Position numbers and translations under genes: made by a program. From Sipunculus nudus (Eukaryota; Annelida; Sipuncula; Golfingiida; Sipunculidae), in NCBI GenBank assembly GCA_026874595.1, contig CM049313.1, positions 51,449,659 through 51,513,658 of the forward strand: DNA of 64,000 bases, in the 5' to 3' direction. Positions 45,061 to 56,984 of this stretch are shown piece by piece (positions within the stretch are counted from its first letter, which is position 1; each line of letters opens with the position of its first letter). The notes beneath the pieces are model-generated. The model was not told the origin of the DNA and ran no database searches. It saw only the letters and a list, made by a program, of their open reading frames with translations.

Positions 45061-45719
45061 ATCACACATTTGATGAATAACGTACATTATGAAATTGAAA
45101 TTGTTGTGCAGTGTTTTGTATCTAAAGCCGATGAACTGGCAACTCGGCTTAATTAGTGATTCATTGAATACATTTGAAATGTCTTCCTGGTTGTATTCAC
45201 TAATTTTTAAAATACAAATGTTGTTTTATATAATATGAATAAGATATTTTATTCAATCAGATTTAGATTTTATGTGACACCCGAAATCTCTTACAGGGCT
45301 ATAAATGAATGATGCGTTACAATTTTCGTCCCTTGTGGAGATAGACTGACTAAGATAAATCTCTTCTACGGTGTCTTTGTTCAAGGAAGAGTTTGAAACA
45401 TATCAACCTCTAAACTAACATATATTTAAAATGTTTGTTATTACATTATCGACCCTTTTACTCCCTCTTGCTTTAATTCAATATTGGTAAGGTAAGATGA
45501 TGACAATATGGGCTGTTACTACTGTAATGTAATAGTCATCGTATAATGTAATATAATGTATATTAATCATTTGACCACAGCTAGACCTCAAACTAATTCC
45601 ATTAGTAGATGTGGCCCTCTTGGCTGCGTGTAAACAATAACCGATATATGCGACACACAACTGGTGCGACAAGGAAATCTACATAATTATCAGGACTTGT
45701 TGCCAGTAAAACGGTTTAC
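45061..45719. other. Spacer, nothing recognised
   Basis: AT-rich; no domain-bearing ORF and no repeat relationship noticed. Confidence 0.5.
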
Positions 45720-45920
45720 CAGCCAAGCGAGGAATGTACGGAGCCAATGTTGTTAAATTTCGTTTTGAGTGACAGCTCATCAAGACGGCAACCCTTTAAA
45801 TAGGTCAGAGGCTCAGAGAGAATGTGGCTTGCACAGGTCTTTTTGGATGCCCGGCCGGTGAGCTATAATTCAAACGAAATGTAACAACATTGGTTACGTG
45901 CACAACTCGCTGGCTAGCTG
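45720..45920. mobile_element. Foldback MITE, second copy
   Basis: Left arm AGCCAAGCGAGGAATGTACG through GCCAATGTTGTTAAATTTCG pairs with right arm CGAAATGTAACAACATTGGT through GTGCACAACTCGCTGGCT. Arms are about 60 bp and the loop about 80. The same family is at 18079-18290. Confidence 0.7.
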
Positions 45921-46403
45921 TTTTCCGTTTTGCTGGCAACGGATACATGGCTACGCGTTCACAGTCGTAATGTCATAATCGAATCGGTCGATGATGCGAG
46001 AACGCATCACCTAGAGTAACCATAAAACTGTAAGCACCCCTTGAAGCGCAGCACAGGCGCTTGAATCCTTGTTGGTACAAATTTTGATTTAAACATTTTT
46101 CAATCAACTATATAAACCATCCCTTTGATTAGGCTCTTTTAATTGTGCTGGGTACAAGTCTATATATTTCTTGTTAAAAGTCAATGAAAAGATGACAAAA
46201 AAAATTCTGTGCGGGCCTACCATGAGAGTACCTATTAATGGATACAAACCAGTTGCAAATGAAGATGCCAGCCTTGTATATATTTATATAAACAAGTTAA
46301 TGACAAGCATTATTTACTGGTTTACCGCTTTGAAAAGGGTAGGGATGGTTTATATAGGTGATAAAAAACTGTGTAAGCCAACATTTGTACCAACAAGGAT
46401 TCA

Positions 46404-46502
46404 AGCGCCTGTGAGCGCAGCTATGGGCGGAGCCATAGTGCCTGCCGTGTGTTTGTTAACTGGCATTTGTTTAGCTGCTAGTCACATCATACGCACAATA
46501 TT
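46404..46502. repeat. Dispersed segment shared with 18417-18515
   Basis: GCGCAGCTATGGGCGGAGCC and GTCACATCATACGCAC in the same order. Also inside a spurious 115-codon ORF. Confidence 0.7.
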
Positions 46503-46739
46503 TTTCAGGCACCAGTAAAATCAGTAGCTTCTTTAGAAGCGCAAGATTTCCGCTGCTCGGGAGTGTAGGTGGTTGCATTCCAAGGTATTTATGTATACAT
46601 GTTAAAAAACTGGTCAGCAGCGTTGCTTGTACAGAGGTTATGATCGTTAAGTGCGTGGCCTGCCTTGTACATTTTTCTGTCTCGTTACGGTTGAGTGCAC
46701 CTTGTGCAAAATAAAAAAGGCAGTTTATACCGTAGAATA

Positions 46740-47090
46740 CCCACACCATATAAAAACCATCAGTTGACATGATTCGGGGTTGTAGACAGGACTGTGGAGC
46801 CACTCCGCTGCGTCTTAAAGCCAACTATTCACTTGTCTTATTTGTATAATTTATGTGATTTCTGCCTTACACTACGAACATTTTAATTGACTTAAGTTTA
46901 TTTAGGGTAAAATATTCTTATAGCATTCCTATGACGGTTATATTAGCTTGTTCATAAACCAGCTGGTAGGAAACAGCTAATTGTCATTGCAAGACGTGTT
47001 TAGGGAACAAGGCCCCGCCCACATGTAATAAGCACGTACAAGTAAACAAAATGGACAGGCTGTGCAGCCGGTTGACCTTTTGGCTTATTT
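46740..47090. repeat. Dispersed repeat shared with 15.2-15.8 kb
   Basis: CATCAGTTGACATGATTCGG, CTGCGTCTTAAAGCCAACTA, ATTTATGTGATTTCTGCC and GTCATTGCAAGACGTGTTTA match the 15.2-kb copy in order. Confidence 0.75.
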
Positions 47091-47149
47091 ATATTAAGGT
47101 CCAACGTATAATCCAGATGAAGAGTTCACGTAAATCTTCTTAGAGAATA

Positions 47150-47630
47150 AAAGTCCAACGTAATCTCGAAATCAATATGCTGAAATCAAAAATGAGGTTT
47201 TGGTAATAATCCAAAAGGCAAACTGAAATCTGTATAAAATCCTTTACAAATTTTGAAGAATATCTATAAATTCTGCATTTCCTGCAATGGAAAGGTCCAC
47301 AAACTGAATCACACTCTTCCGTGTCCGCTGCAATTTTTCTCTCTCCTCCCTCCTCTCTCCTCTAAACATCCAAAATTATTAGAAAATGGAAAATCAAAAA
47401 GAACAATACATACGTTACAGGAACAGACTTCTAGAACATCTAGAACAGAGAACGCTGTTTCTCTACACCTCAGACCCCACACGCGAGCCAGGCCAACTCG
47501 CACGTATCCAATGGCAACGAACTATGCCTACCTAACAGACACATGTAAGACTCCTGCGCACAGTAAACCAGGGCCTGCCTTACACGAAACAGAATGTCAA
47601 CAGCGCACAATAAAACAGACACCTGTAACA
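47150..47630 (-). mobile_element. Diverged LTR fragment related to the 21-28 kb retrotransposon
   Basis: AATAATCC..AAGGCAAACTG, the CACTCTTCCGTGTCCGCTG block followed by TTTTTCTCTCTCC, ACGCTGTTTCTCTACAC and the end CACCTGTAACA match, in order and orientation, the inner two thirds of the 27296-28086 LTR. No internal retrotransposon sequence follows, so it is a solo or truncated LTR of a related subfamily. Confidence 0.6.
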
Positions 47631-47693
47631 ATATACACAGATACATACAGATATATACAGGTAAATTCTTCATGTCTTGAGAGAGGCCTTGAG

Positions 47694-47806
47694 CAGTTGA
47701 ATATGTCACTCAGAGACGCTGAAAAGGTATATATTATATGTGTGTGTATATATATATATAAACAAAGTCATCCCCCCCCGCCCTGGAAGAAAAATTGACG
47801 CCACTG
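47694..47806. mobile_element. 3' fragment of the hAT-like MITE of 12.4-12.8 kb
   Basis: GTCACTCAGAGACGCTGAAA, a short (TA)n, CAAAGTCATCCCCCCC and the terminus ATTGACGCCACTG match 12666-12813. The 5' part is missing; it abuts the LTR fragment. Confidence 0.75.
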
Positions 47807-48240
47807 GCTACGACTCTCTGCTTTAGATGATGCAAATACGCTGCAGTTTCCTACACTGTTCTACGAAAAAAAAGTAAACCGTATAGAAGATCGTATTATA
47901 AAAAAATCGATGTCTGCGATTGTCTGGCGCCTGATCACAGACTCAATCACCTCTCCATGACTTCCGCAACCAGTTGATTTAGGTCACAAATCGCATCGCC
48001 ATCGTCGCTCGAATAAACGCCGATGAAATAGCAAATGCACATGAAATGACATAAAAGAAACCTAACTAACGTCTGCGAATGGCAGTTTTAATGCAAAAGT
48101 CGCATTCACTACCGATTCATGGACCTACGACCATTCCCTGAAGCCATGGGGATTATGATGCATCGCTTTGCGGCAAAACTGCCAGTGCGCGAGATGTTTT
48201 ACATGTTACAATGATATTAATAAAAGTAGATATTCAAAAA
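47807..48240. repeat. Upstream flank of FAXC copy 2, similar to 61.7-62.04 kb
   Basis: Shares CTGCAGTTTCCTACACT, GAAGATCGTATTATA, GCCTGATCACAGACTCAATC and CAACCAGTTG blocks with the region before FAXC copy 3. The promoter should lie in or near here but no TATA or initiator can be assigned. Confidence 0.6.
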
Positions 48241-48307
48241 AATTATTATGTTCTATTATTATATTGCTTTGTCATGCAGGAATTTTTCCGAAAAATTAAT
48301 CCGAACA

Positions 48308-48577
48308 ATGTCAGAAATCCTAGAACGCATTTCGCAGATCATCAGTGATGTGTGGGAGAACAAACCAGTACTCGTCGCAGCATGTGTAGGGGTTGCTGGA
48401 ATGTGTTGGTTCTGGAGGGGACAAACCCAACAAAAACCTAAACCCCCGGCTAATTGGTATAGGGACGTGGTGTACATATTCATTTTCCCACGGCGAGTCA
48501 CCAAACAAGTGGTCAACATGTCACCTTTTGCAATAAAGATGGAGACTTGGCTCAGAATGCACAAAATCAAGTACGAG
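48308..48577 (+). CDS. FAXC: FAXC copy 2, exon 1 (coding part)
   Basis: 270 bp from ATG to GAG|GTGAGT. The upstream acceptor TTTGTCATGCAG at about 48280 shows that the exon starts in the 5' UTR. Confidence 0.87.
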
Positions 48578-51500
48578 GTGAGTCATAAATGATAGTATAA
48601 GTATAGTTATCTGTGTTGTCGCGTTTTTCCCGCGCGTTTCGGTCAAACCGAAGCCGAACTCTCTTCCAGAGAATTTTATGCAGTTGTAAGGACACGAATG
48701 GTTTCGTTGCCTTAAAAAAGTTGAGTAAATAATTCCTCATAAGTATTTTACAAGCTGTTCCGGCATGACATTCATAATTTGTACAGTATGGACTAAATTG
48801 GGGATGCCGCTGATTAAATGTTTGAAGGCTATCCGGCAAGTACACCATAATGAGGGTTAATCGCTTTTATCGGAGAAATATCATGGAATATGTCTGATTT
48901 TATATATATAACTTCTAGGTATGCAAAAGGATTGGTCAATCAAAATATCTGAACTAAACGTACGTTTATCTGGCCTAAATAATTAACATTTGCTCAAACA
49001 TTTTGGACTTTCATTAAAAATCAGGAGCCCCTGAAGAATGATTGCCAGATCTTTCACTAGATAGGATTTAGGAAATACAGCCACCTTGTATTTAAGGACA
49101 AACTGAATTGAAGTTCGTATAAAAAGGACCAGTTTTATTTTCAATTCATGTATATAAACTTGGCAGACATGGAAACCTACTAACCCTGGTTATTCTGCTT
49201 GTTTTAAATTAATTTTAACAAGAAACTGTCGAACAATAAACCCGGTAATTATATTTTATAATCAGGTGGTCGAGACTTTTCAAATGTCATCCCGTCGGAA
49301 TCAAATCCCGTACGTGTGGTTCAATGGTGAATGGTTAGAGGATTCTGGACTGATTATCAAACATCTGACGTCACACTTCAAGCTAGACGAGACAGAGGGA
49401 CTGACAGAGGCTGAGAGAGGGGTGTCACTGGCGTTCATCAGGATGATCGAGAATCACACCGCTTGGTAAGGCATAGCCAATCGGATTATTATTCATATTA
49501 GAATTTACAACAGTATGGTTGATGGTAAGTCCTATTGTTTTTCAATTTTTTAAAGGGGCTTAATCACCTATAAAGCAGTTTGAATAAGGACGAAAAATAG
49601 CATCTCCCCTTGAAAATAAATCTATACCTTCAATACACCGCTTTATTACCGTTTGCTAAGTTCTGTACACGAGTGTTAAAAACAGCAGAAAAGGCGCGAG
49701 CACAGGTGTCTACATAAACACAGCGCGTGGGGCCGCATGCATCGCGGAGCCTCAACATTTGTCAATCAGGAGATGCCCTGACTGACTTTGACAAAAATGT
49801 AATACATGTTCCCGCTGGCTGTAACACCGATTGCTACGGCTCATAATCGGACCTCCGGGAACACGGCCTTGTTATGGTAAACAGACACACGAGGACTGTG
49901 ATAACCAACACTTACAGTCATAACAAGTCGTTAAACAGCCGTATGCGAGGTACTGAGACTGTTTGCAAGCAAGGATGATTTTGCTGGAAATCTTTGGTAT
50001 TTAGCAGATCTGAGCTGATTGTGTGAAAGAATAGGCATAATTTTGCTCATGATCGTGTCCCTCTAACATTTCGTGTTGAGCAGTGAAGTATAGTTGTAGC
50101 GCTTTAGCACTTTTACTTAATACATTTAAAGGCGTCTTGCCGTGGAGGTTAATCTAACAAACTACAACAGACCATAGCACTTTTGGGTGTAAAAGGGAAG
50201 TTTACAGAAAATGTTTGCATATTTAGTGCTAATACTTTCCATTTGTTCCCTGCAAAATATCACATTATTATAACTAAGTCTTTCATTCTCCACAAGAGAC
50301 CTAATACTCTCTGCAAAACTGCACATGATAGTCACATGATAGTATATTCGTTACAGTCGAAATCTAATACATGTACTTAATCATTTGTAGTACAGCGTAA
50401 GTGGTGCCCTCTATAGCTTACAAATCTGCATACATTTAAGAAAATGCGGATACTACTTTATTGCATCGAAGAAAATAGGTCAAATGGTGCCTGCTGTAGC
50501 TTAGTTAATTATACAGATGCCATGAATACATGTAAACCCAGAGTACAGTATAAGTGAAATTTATAGTTTTTGAAAGATATGTTTTGAGACCAATTCATTT
50601 TATTTTGGATTAGGTTAATCCTAATTATTCTAAGAAACAGTGAACCACCACAAAAGGAGAGCCGCCACCTACAACTTTCACTGGCAATACCAGTAACAAG
50701 ATACTACTTGAGATATCTTTTATGAATAGTATATCTATTATATAAAAAAACAGAGTATTTTTATTTACATTGGAGAAAGGAATATGATTATGAACGTATC
50801 TCTTGTTTCCCTGTCTAGGACGATATTCAACTACAGATACGTGGCAAATACTGAGGCATACAACAAGGTATTTCAACTGAGTGAGAACAAGTGTGCTCAT
50901 GAGTACATGGCCCGAGGAATCAAGAATAATGTAAGGATCGAGTTTTCTATTCTTTTATCCCTATCACGTGATTGTCTGATTGAAGGGGCTCTCCTCTCGT
51001 CTTTCCTTTATGAGAATTATTCACAGACATAATCATATCCTTCATTCTATTCTTTCATATCTCAAGGCAACTTCAAGGCTCCTCTTGTATAGTCGTTTTC
51101 TGTTTTAAAGCACAGTGCCTTTGTAATTTGTTTGAAATCCGTTTGTGTTTTAATACACGATATTAAAAGAAAATACTTTGCTGTAATGACATTACATTCA
51201 TCTCTCTTACCGAATTACTATGACATGTACCTCGACCACATTCTTATAGGGCTGTTTTGACAGCAATTGTACATCAAATATAGAGCACTGTTGAAAAATA
51301 TATAAATACTTCACCATAAATACCAGTCAAAAGGTTTAAATCGCATGCTTTCAAAATTATAATTTTTAGTGTAGGAAGTGCATTGGATTTGATTGTGGTA
51401 ATTGTTCTTTTTTGAAGGTCATAAAAAACTCCTGGAGTCATGGTATGGGGAGGTACACTTATGACGAAAGAGCAGACCTGAGTCGCTGTGACGTCACAGC

Positions 51501-53568
51501 AATCAGCAACTTCCTTGGTGACAAACCATACATGCTGGGAGACAAATTGACATTTGTGAGATACCATTTCAGTGATTGCAATACATAACTAGGGAATTAC
51601 TCAGACTTCAGCCAAGGCAGCTCATTACCCAAATATGGCATAACCCTAAGATGGTGATCCGGATCACCCCCCCCCCCCCCCCCCCCAAGGCTTCTTGCCC
51701 AATGTTATCATGTGTTTCTCAATCATTTTCGAGCTATCCTGGAAATTTTACTTAAATCCATTAATAAGTAATGTTGCTAACAGAAAAACACACAGTAGAA
51801 CGAACAAAAAAAAACCAACGCAGGCAAAAACATAAACTCCTTGGCGGAGATAGCTGTAGTCGTATATTTGACTGGTACTGTTTCGTTAAGCAAATTTAAG
51901 CTAGTCCTACTTACGTAGTCGAAATAAAAAAAACGTTTCCGGGAAAAGCACAAACAGATTGAATTTGTATAACAAGGTAATATTTCGTGTCCCATAACTT
52001 TGCAAAGCTTTTGTTGATGAGTTGAACACGATGAACGTGTCATCAAGACCCTTTTAATAAATAAAGCTATGCTATAAACTAGAGATTATCCGTGCTACGC
52101 ACGGTTTCGGGCGAGCAGTTAGTAATGATGTCATAAAGTCTTTCATTGCTGAATCTCTTGGTTTTACAACGTCACCGTCTTCTCTTTGAAAACGACATTT
52201 GGTGTAAATGTTCTGTCTTTGAGTTGACCTTGTGTCTGAGTCTGGATAACTTGGGCGAATACTTTCCGGCACGGACGGTGGAATTTTTTCGGACAAACCC
52301 GGAGCATATATTTGTCTAAAATCACGGCAATCCGTACGACGGTATTAGAGGAGATACGGAAGATCACACAAATCGCGTCACGCTGTTAATATATAAACAT
52401 CCATTATATGTATGGTGTTATGCATTAAAATCTCATTAAAGCTAAGAGATTGACCGAAGAATTTTTCGGAGAAGATGATATGATATACTTCAAGTTGCCC
52501 TCAGAGCCCGCCATTCCGCGTGTGAAGGAACCTGTTATCTTGCATGGTAGTTCAGTAATGGCTATATTTTTTTTCTCCGGTGAGACAATCACTGCATTCA
52601 CTTTTGTTCGAATATTTATGATCCCCCTTTCGAGCATTCTCCTCATGCGAAATCTCATCTATGAAGGGATTCTTTGTGTACAATTAACAGACCTTATCCC
52701 TGCGCGGAGGTTGACTTTTAAGATCGGGTCAACATTGGGGATTATTACGGGCCAGTGACCGCGAAATGCAGGAAACACCCAATATTAGAATAAAATATAA
52801 AGTCACACATTCACGATCTAGCCTTTTCCTGACCTGCCATGCACAATCTCGACCTCAATGATTCACAGCGACTGTTATATGACATTCATCCCGAAAGCCA
52901 CGATTTCCCAAATCGTAGTTAAATCGTAGTCACAGGGAAGTACAAAAAAAACTGCCTCAGACTGGCTGTACTACACGCAAACGATCAATCATGCAACTTT
53001 AATTTATTTTTCTGCAAAGGTAAGAAAGTTATATGAACAGAACAAGCTTTTATCTAGTTCTGTTTGGGAGGATGATTTAATTATATTTCCTTTACTTTTA
53101 CACATTATTAGAACGGAGGATGCAGACATTTTACAGAAACATTTACTTTATTTCATTATGTTGCTGCCAAATCCTTCTCCTCTGTCAACTGAAATTAGCT
53201 ACTCGCAGACTGATTTACTGAACAATAAAATTAACATTCAAAAATAATTTGATTTAGTTAAGTCTAAACTGTATCACATATTAACCAGTAAGAATTACAA
53301 AGATAAGCCACTATCACAATGTCCAAGCATTAAACATATGGAAATAATGATATACATGTTCCAAATTTATGAATCTTCCTTTTCTTTTCAGCTGGACTGC
53401 TGCGTTTTCGGTCATCTCTGTCAAGTGGTCTTGGTTGATATGCCTTACCCACATAAAACCGCTCTGAAGGGCAAAGGTGAAAATCTCGTTCGGTACATTG
53501 ACCGCATCAAAGATCTTTTATGGCCAGATTGGGACACCCTTTGTGACGTAAAAGGCAGATTTCAGTGA
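48308..53568 (+). CDS. FAXC: FAXC-like GST-fold membrane protein, copy 2 (complete)
   Basis: Exons 48308-48577, 49266-49465, 50819-50930, 51418-51555 and 53392-53568 join to 298 aa. Order as in copy 1: anchor helix (PVLVAACVGVAGMCWFW), GST_N_4-like domain ([44 protein letters not shown]), GST_C_6-like domain ([48 protein letters not shown]). Every exon length equals that of copy 1. It differs from copies 1 and 3 in exon 1 (MSEILERISQ, GQTQQKPKPP), so it is the most diverged of the three. No stops or frameshifts; probably functional. The role is inferred from the fax/FAXC/CDR family; substrate unknown. Confidence 0.88.
49266..49465 (+). CDS. FAXC: FAXC copy 2, exon 2
   Basis: 200 bp between TATAATCAG and GCTTG|GTAAGG. 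Reads [20 protein letters not shown]. There is only one exon 2 here, unlike copy 1. Confidence 0.88.
49666..50070 (-). repeat. Dispersed repeat R, copy 2 (inverted relative to 35017-35425)
   Basis: GTCAATCAGGAGATGCCCTG, TACATGTTCCCGCTGGCTG, TAATCGGACCTCCGG and GGCCTTGTTATGG are the reverse complement, in reverse order, of the 35-kb copy. It lies in intron 2. Confidence 0.75.
50819..50930 (+). CDS. FAXC: FAXC copy 2, exon 3
   Basis: 112 bp between CCCTGTCTAG and AATAAT|GTAAGG. Reads TIFNYRYVANTEAYNKVF and [13 protein letters not shown]. Confidence 0.87.
51418..51555 (+). CDS. FAXC: FAXC copy 2, exon 4
   Basis: 138 bp between TTTTTTGAAG and ACATTT|GTGAGA. Reads VIKNSWSHGMGRYTYDERAD and the [16 protein letters not shown] element. 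Confidence 0.87.
51667..51686. repeat. Poly-C run (20 C)
   Basis: Shortly after exon 4 of FAXC copy 2. Copy 1 has no run at the equivalent point. Confidence 0.9.
52079..52400 (-). mobile_element. Helitron-like 3' terminus, second candidate
   Basis: On the minus strand the end reads hairpin CCGTGC-GTA-GCACGG (52090-52104), a 7-base spacer and CTAG (52079-52082) next to a T. The layout matches 3611. The body to about 52400 has no protein match. The other (5') boundary is not visible, so the end coordinate is a guess. Confidence 0.4.
53392..53568 (+). CDS. FAXC: FAXC copy 2, terminal exon 5
   Basis: 177 bp after TTTCTTTTCAG to TGA 53566-53568. Reads [39 protein letters not shown]. Confidence 0.88.
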   Translation: MDCCVFGHLCQVVLVDMPYPHKTALKGKGENLVRYIDRIKDLLWPDWDTLCDVKGRFQ

Positions 53569-54185
53569 CTCGCAGATAATGCTACATGCATGTGACATTT
53601 CATTCTCTACAAAGAAGATCTATCAATGAATGCCGATCATTTGCTCGGCAGGGGTTGCTTGTATTTCTAGAGAGGTTATTCCCAGAGCTCAGCGAAACTA
53701 ATTCGGATAAATTGCCATGTTGGATATTGTATCCGACGTTAATTGAAGAAAATGTTTGAATCCTATTTTTAACATCATCTTACAAGCCCATTTTTTCAAC
53801 AAGAAGCAAAAGTTCAGATGATTTTTCAATGAGGTGATTCCTTGGAGGGATAAGGAAACATGCTTGATATTTAAATAAAAAGCTAGATTTTGCGTCTCAA
53901 ACCGCTTTCTACACGTGGTTGCACCATTTTAAACAAACGTTTCATACCTACCCTCGGAGCTTCGAGCCTCTCCCGCACTCACAAGTACTCTACCTGTCTA
54001 GGTTTATGGGTTTAATCAACCAACCCCACGCTCCTTACTGGCCGGGGCACATTACCTTTCCGCCAGCGTTTAACCATTACCCCATCTTTTCAGAGTTGTA
54101 GACATTTTGCTGGCTATTGCGGGGTATGCATTCAGTGTTAAAAATAAACCATTTCCAAACATATGGATCCGCACTTGGTTTGTTA
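53569..54185. repeat. 3' flank of FAXC copy 2, duplicate of 37469-38480
   Basis: CCGATCATTTGCT, CCCAGAGCTCAGCGAAACTA, TTTATGGGTTTAATCA and CCATTTCCA occur in the same order as after copy 1. A candidate AATAAA lies at 53874-53879. The homology breaks off near 54185. Confidence 0.75.
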
Positions 54186-56984
54186 ACGTTATACATCAAA
54201 TTTCAGAATAAGGCAAACCTTATCCTTTATTTTGGTCATATCTGTCTTGGTTTTAAAACTGTAAATTAAGTAAGTTCGTCTCATATATTTCTATTGATGA
54301 TGCTCTTGTTGCTGCCGATAATTATTTAAATTGTAATTTTGTGGGCTTTGCGAGGCCAAATCCAGCTTGCCATCGTTTTGTCCAGTCCTAACAAAGCTAG
54401 ATTGTTTTTGGAACTCGTGAGTTTTAATTCCATCTAATCTTTTTACGCCTTCGAGTTTTGGCTAAATTGGACTTTTATAATTAATCTGTTTATGGGACAG
54501 AGGCGCGAGAAGTAATTAGGTAAAGATCTGAATAAGGATAGTGTGTCAGATTTCAAGTAAATTTCTAATAACAAACACTACCATGATTTTAAGCAGGATA
54601 TGCCTGACCGAGAATATATGGACATGGTAAATGAAATTACATTTTGATTATACAGGGTTGGCTGGTTAATGCCAGGGGGTATATGCCATGCCGGTTTATG
54701 GAATATCAGAATGTTTATGTTTCAGTATTGGGACTAATACTCAACCTATCAGTTTTTGTTGGTATTTGAATAAAAGAATATATATTCACAAGATATTGCT
54801 TATAGACTAATTATAATCTTGTCAAGAAAAAACAATCAGTATTACCTTCTAATGATTTAACATAAAAGGTTTGTCACTCCAAATCTTGTCACCATTTATA
54901 GTATCAGTATTAAATAATCAAAAGTCATCACAGACAAATCAGGGAATTATCATGAATATGATGTTTGGTCTGATCATTGCTGTATCATTTAACAACAGCA
55001 GATTAATGCTTGGAATTGACCGGCTGTGTTTTTGTTTATCCATGACCATCATAAAAGACCAGATACCCTATGTACTTGTGTTGGTTGTCTCCTTGCTGAC
55101 ACCAGTACTATCCGGTGAAGTACTTTTCCTGCAATTTGCACCAACCTTTAATATAATTAATATTAATATTAACAACAGCTGCTCAAGGCTTTCCCTGACA
55201 ATTTGCAAATACAAGGCAGTTATTGAGCCAGCAGAGAATCAGTACATTTTCTGCGCATATATGCTTAGTGAATTAGTAGGAAACTCAATGAATAGGAAGT
55301 AACATGTATTACAATTGATACAATTACTTTGGATAGCTGAAAATTCCTATTTATGTCATCTACAATTTCTGTGATCTATTATCTTCATCTACCTGTCACT
55401 GTCCTATACAGTTAGCACAGAAACCAATCCTAGCTGTGGATGAGTATGGGAAGCAATCAGGTCCTTGTGGAATGATTTCCCGACATTACAGAGAGAATCA
55501 CGCTTTCATCTATGCACTGATTCAGCTGTCAGTTTAGAAACACCTCCCTTTCCATACCCATGTAACACAACTTTATAAACTTTTGGACAAAACTGCCCTT
55601 AAGGTAACAACCTGCGGGAAAAAACGCAAACCCTCCCCTGCCCATAAAAACATAAATATCTTTGTTCAAAATTTACTGTTGTTGACCTTTTGTTCTCGAG
55701 GGTTTAACATTCGCAATATTCGCTAAAGGGGAACTATCGCGCAGATATAACCTTCGTGGATAGGAGATCCCGTCATCGGAGGCAAAGTTGAAAGTAAAAG
55801 GATGATATTATGAATAAAAATCGAACGTATTCGCTTAAGGATTCATATTTTAAATTATATCAATTTTTTCCATGTGTCTTTCGTTAGCAAAAAGTAATTC
55901 TGTAGATAAGATTTTGTGCACATCATATTTAATATAATTAATTCGCTTAATAATAGTTTTACACTGTGTATCGTGACATCGTGATAATTGAATCCTCGCG
56001 AACACCGAAAAGTGAAAATCGCGAAATTTTAAACCCACGAATATGACGCCAACCTCAATATAAACTTCAATAGTGCTTGAAATGAGATCTTATAAGAAGA
56101 ATGTAGTAATAAAAGTTGAACTATAACTAAAACATATAAATTATTATATGACCTGCTGTGATAAAATTCAATTTACCAGTATATGCCAGCAAAAAGTGGC
56201 CGTTCCCGGGATTTACAGCCGCCATGGCCTTCATGAGTATTTGCCGACATTTTGCCACACTGTAATATATCTCATAAGTGGCGAGAGGCATTATGTTTCT
56301 CTTGGAAGTTTCATATAAAAAAAAGGATTTGAACAGACTTTGTTCTTTTTCAGGAGGAATAGAGTAACACCCAAGGAGCGATCCATAAAATTTTAGAAAC
56401 ACATTTGATGAATTTCCCGAGGAACGATCTATAAAATTTTAGAATCACATCCGATGAATCACCCGAGGAACGATCTATAAAATTTTAGAATCACATCTGA
56501 TGAATCACCCGAAGAACGATCTATAAAATTTTAGAATCACATCTGATGAATCACCCGAGGAAGTATCTTTAAAATTTTAGAATCACATCTGATAAATCAC
56601 CCGAGGAACGATCTATAAAAATTTAGAATCACATCTGATAAATCACCCGAGGAACGATCAAGAAAAGTTTAAAATCACATCTGATAAAAAACCCAAGGAA
56701 CGATCCATAAAATTTTTGAATCACATCTAATAAATCACCCGAGGAATAATCCATAAAATTTTAAAATCACATCTGATCAATGACCCAAGGAACGATACAA
56801 ACAAATATAAAATCACATCTAATTAATTGCATCATAAGGTTGCATATTCAATGTCTTCCTTTCCATTATGACAAACCACCAATTATTTCTTCACTTTTAA
56901 GGTCAATATCGATTGTACGGAAATAACCGGTGAATGGAGTCATTGAACTGGACAAGCATTTTCTGTCTTGCTGTGTATTTTAAT
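54186..56984. other. 2.8-kb segment present only in the copy 2 block
   Basis: In the copy 1 block the flanking sequences (near 38480 and 38530) are almost adjacent, so this stretch is an insertion here or a deletion there. It is AT-rich. It has a 143-codon ORF (54871-55302) without recognisable domain, and a 46-bp tandem array at its right end. No TIRs or transposase were seen. Confidence 0.6.
56366..56825. repeat. Tandem array, about ten units of 46 bp
   Basis: Unit CCCGAGGAACGATCTATAAA, ATTTTAGAATCACATCTGAT, GAATCA; period 46 bp with single-base variants and diverged units at both ends. Non-coding; no spacer diversity, so not a CRISPR. Confidence 0.93.

Noticed and set aside
46171-46824. 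115- and 117-codon ORFs on opposite strands
   Set aside because: Both fall in dispersed repeats shared with 15-18 kb, and the other copies do not keep the frames.
47253-47798. 181-codon plus-strand ORF
   Set aside because: It runs across an LTR fragment and an hAT MITE fragment with no domain; coding is not supported.
52072-52758. Minus and plus ORFs of 67-102 codons in FAXC copy 2 intron 4
   Set aside because: Helitron-like repeat sequence; no domain, and overlapping ORFs on both strands.
54871-55302. 143-codon plus-strand ORF
   Set aside because: No recognisable domain, low-complexity NINININ stretch, no splice or regulatory context. Mentioned in the 2.8-kb segment but not called as a gene.
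56366-56825. CRISPR-like regular repeat of 46 bp
   Set aside because: Units are directly tandem without variable spacers, and the genome is eukaryotic; it is a minisatellite.
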